The notes beneath the pieces were generated by a model. The model had not been told where the DNA came from. It was given only the letters and a program-made list of their open reading frames with translations, and ran no database searches. The position numbers and the translations under genes were made by a program. A DNA stretch of 24,350 nucleotides, from the NCBI GenBank assembly GCA_035529405.1, contig DATKWV010000229.1:1-24350 (forward strand), given 5' to 3'. This stretch comes from DATKWV01 sp035529405. Lineage in GTDB: Bacteria; Planctomycetota; Phycisphaerae; Sedimentisphaerales; Anaerobacaceae. This document shows, piece after piece, positions 23,766 to 24,350 of this stretch (position 1 is its first letter; each line of letters begins with the position of its first letter).

Positions 23766-24350
23766 ATGAGGAAAACGAAACTGAAATTGTTATTTGTTTG
23801 TTTTGCAGTAAGTTTGTTCAGCGTGCTACCTGCCTCGGCGGTTACGGTGCTGTGGCAAGGGGCGGGGGTGGATATTTATCTTGGCCGACCTTTTAATACA
23901 CTGGAGTTCGAGGACCCGTTGCTGGCGGGCAAATACGTCCAGGGCTACCAGGTCCTCGACTGGCGAGATGCCGACTACGCATATTTGCCGCCTGCCTGGT
24001 ATGACGAGTGGACCGTATCGCATCCCGGCGCTATCGACGGATGCGCCAATGAAATATGGATGCGCAACGCCGCCCACTCGATATGGACGCAGACCCAGGT
24101 GGCCAGTACGGTGGTTTCCGTGCACCTGACCGGTGACAACAACGACGGAAAAGCCGAAATAATGGTTGACGGTATCACTAAGGCGATTCTGGATATGGGC
24201 ACACGGGTTGGCTCACAAACAGCGCTGGTAATCGTTAAATACCTGTCACCTACGACGCACAACATAACCGTCAATGACGCCGGCGTAGGCCCAAGCGGGC
24301 TGGGTGACGACGTGGCCGTATTAGGTGCTGCAGCACTTGGATGGCGCAAA
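23766..24350 (+). CDS. Secreted protein of unknown function (3' end outside window)
   Basis: An open frame of 195 codons runs off the window edge. The N terminus is a classic signal peptide: MRKTKLK, a hydrophobic core LLFVCFAVSLFSV, and a likely cleavage after LPASA (about residue 24). The mature part begins VTVLWQGAGVDIYL and is rich in Trp, Asp and Gly, with beta-strand-like stretches (STVVSVHLTGDNNDGKAEIMV). This is the style of planctomycete exported proteins that end in a PEP-CTERM anchor, but the C terminus is not visible, so this is only a guess. AGGAG lies eight bases upstream of the ATG, and a promoter with a long leader precedes it. No family recognised. Confidence 0.75.
   Translation, partial: MRKTKLKLLFVCFAVSLFSVLPASAVTVLWQGAGVDIYLGRPFNTLEFEDPLLAGKYVQGYQVLDWRDADYAYLPPAWYDEWTVSHPGAIDGCANEIWMRNAAHSIWTQTQVASTVVSVHLTGDNNDGKAEIMVDGITKAILDMGTRVGSQTALVIVKYLSPTTHNITVNDAGVGPSGLGDDVAVLGAAALGWRK

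Overview
The window reads as chromosomal DNA of a Planctomycetota bacterium, most likely of the Phycisphaerae/Sedimentisphaerales type found in sediments and marine settings. This rests on protein character, not on a marker gene: a type I dockerin-like secreted protein without a cellulosome, a Tat-exported lipoprotein sulfatase, secreted polysaccharide-active proteins, a signal peptidase I enlarged by two insertions, a planctomycete-style HNH protein, and a GyrA with the HGDSATYG sequence in the quinolone region. No rRNA, tRNA or CRISPR array was recognised.

Layout. 1-614 is the 3' end of a secreted Asp-box (GH74-like) glycosidase. 720-4832 holds a class II CPD photolyase, a convergent MscS-type channel and a DUF4139 exported protein. 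4945-5750 is an AT-richer pair of small membrane-protein genes lying between two copies of a ~22-bp direct repeat. 5840-7240 is a secreted clan GH-A-like glycoside hydrolase. 7305-8876 (minus strand) carries an HNH protein, a cold-shock protein and an HU-family protein. 9650-12732 is a probable two-gene transcription unit: signal peptidase I and a Tat/lipobox sulfatase. 12733-13593 is gene-free DNA full of short degenerate repeats.

13594-17104 is the accessory core: an MNT nucleotidyltransferase-HEPN fusion, a beta-class DNA methyltransferase fused to an Mrr-like PD-(D/E)xK nuclease domain, and an HNH protein with a C-terminal winged-helix-like segment. The first two genes have promoter-like hexamers placed so that transcripts would start at or within a few bases of the ATG; the third starts 12 bp after the methyltransferase stop. 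Repeat-rich gene-free DNA flanks the block on both sides. I read it as a compact defence-type island and as the best candidate here for an undescribed system, but that function is inferred.

17744-21541 returns to core replication: a strong gyrA promoter, gyrA, then holA 20 bp later. 21600-23040 (minus strand) has a dockerin-like secreted protein and a small Gln/Asn/Cys-containing membrane protein ending at a textbook terminator. 23137-23364 contains a decayed fragment resembling the N-terminal domain of a D-2-hydroxyacid dehydrogenase. The window ends inside a secreted protein gene (23766 onward) with a good promoter and a leader of about 245 nt.
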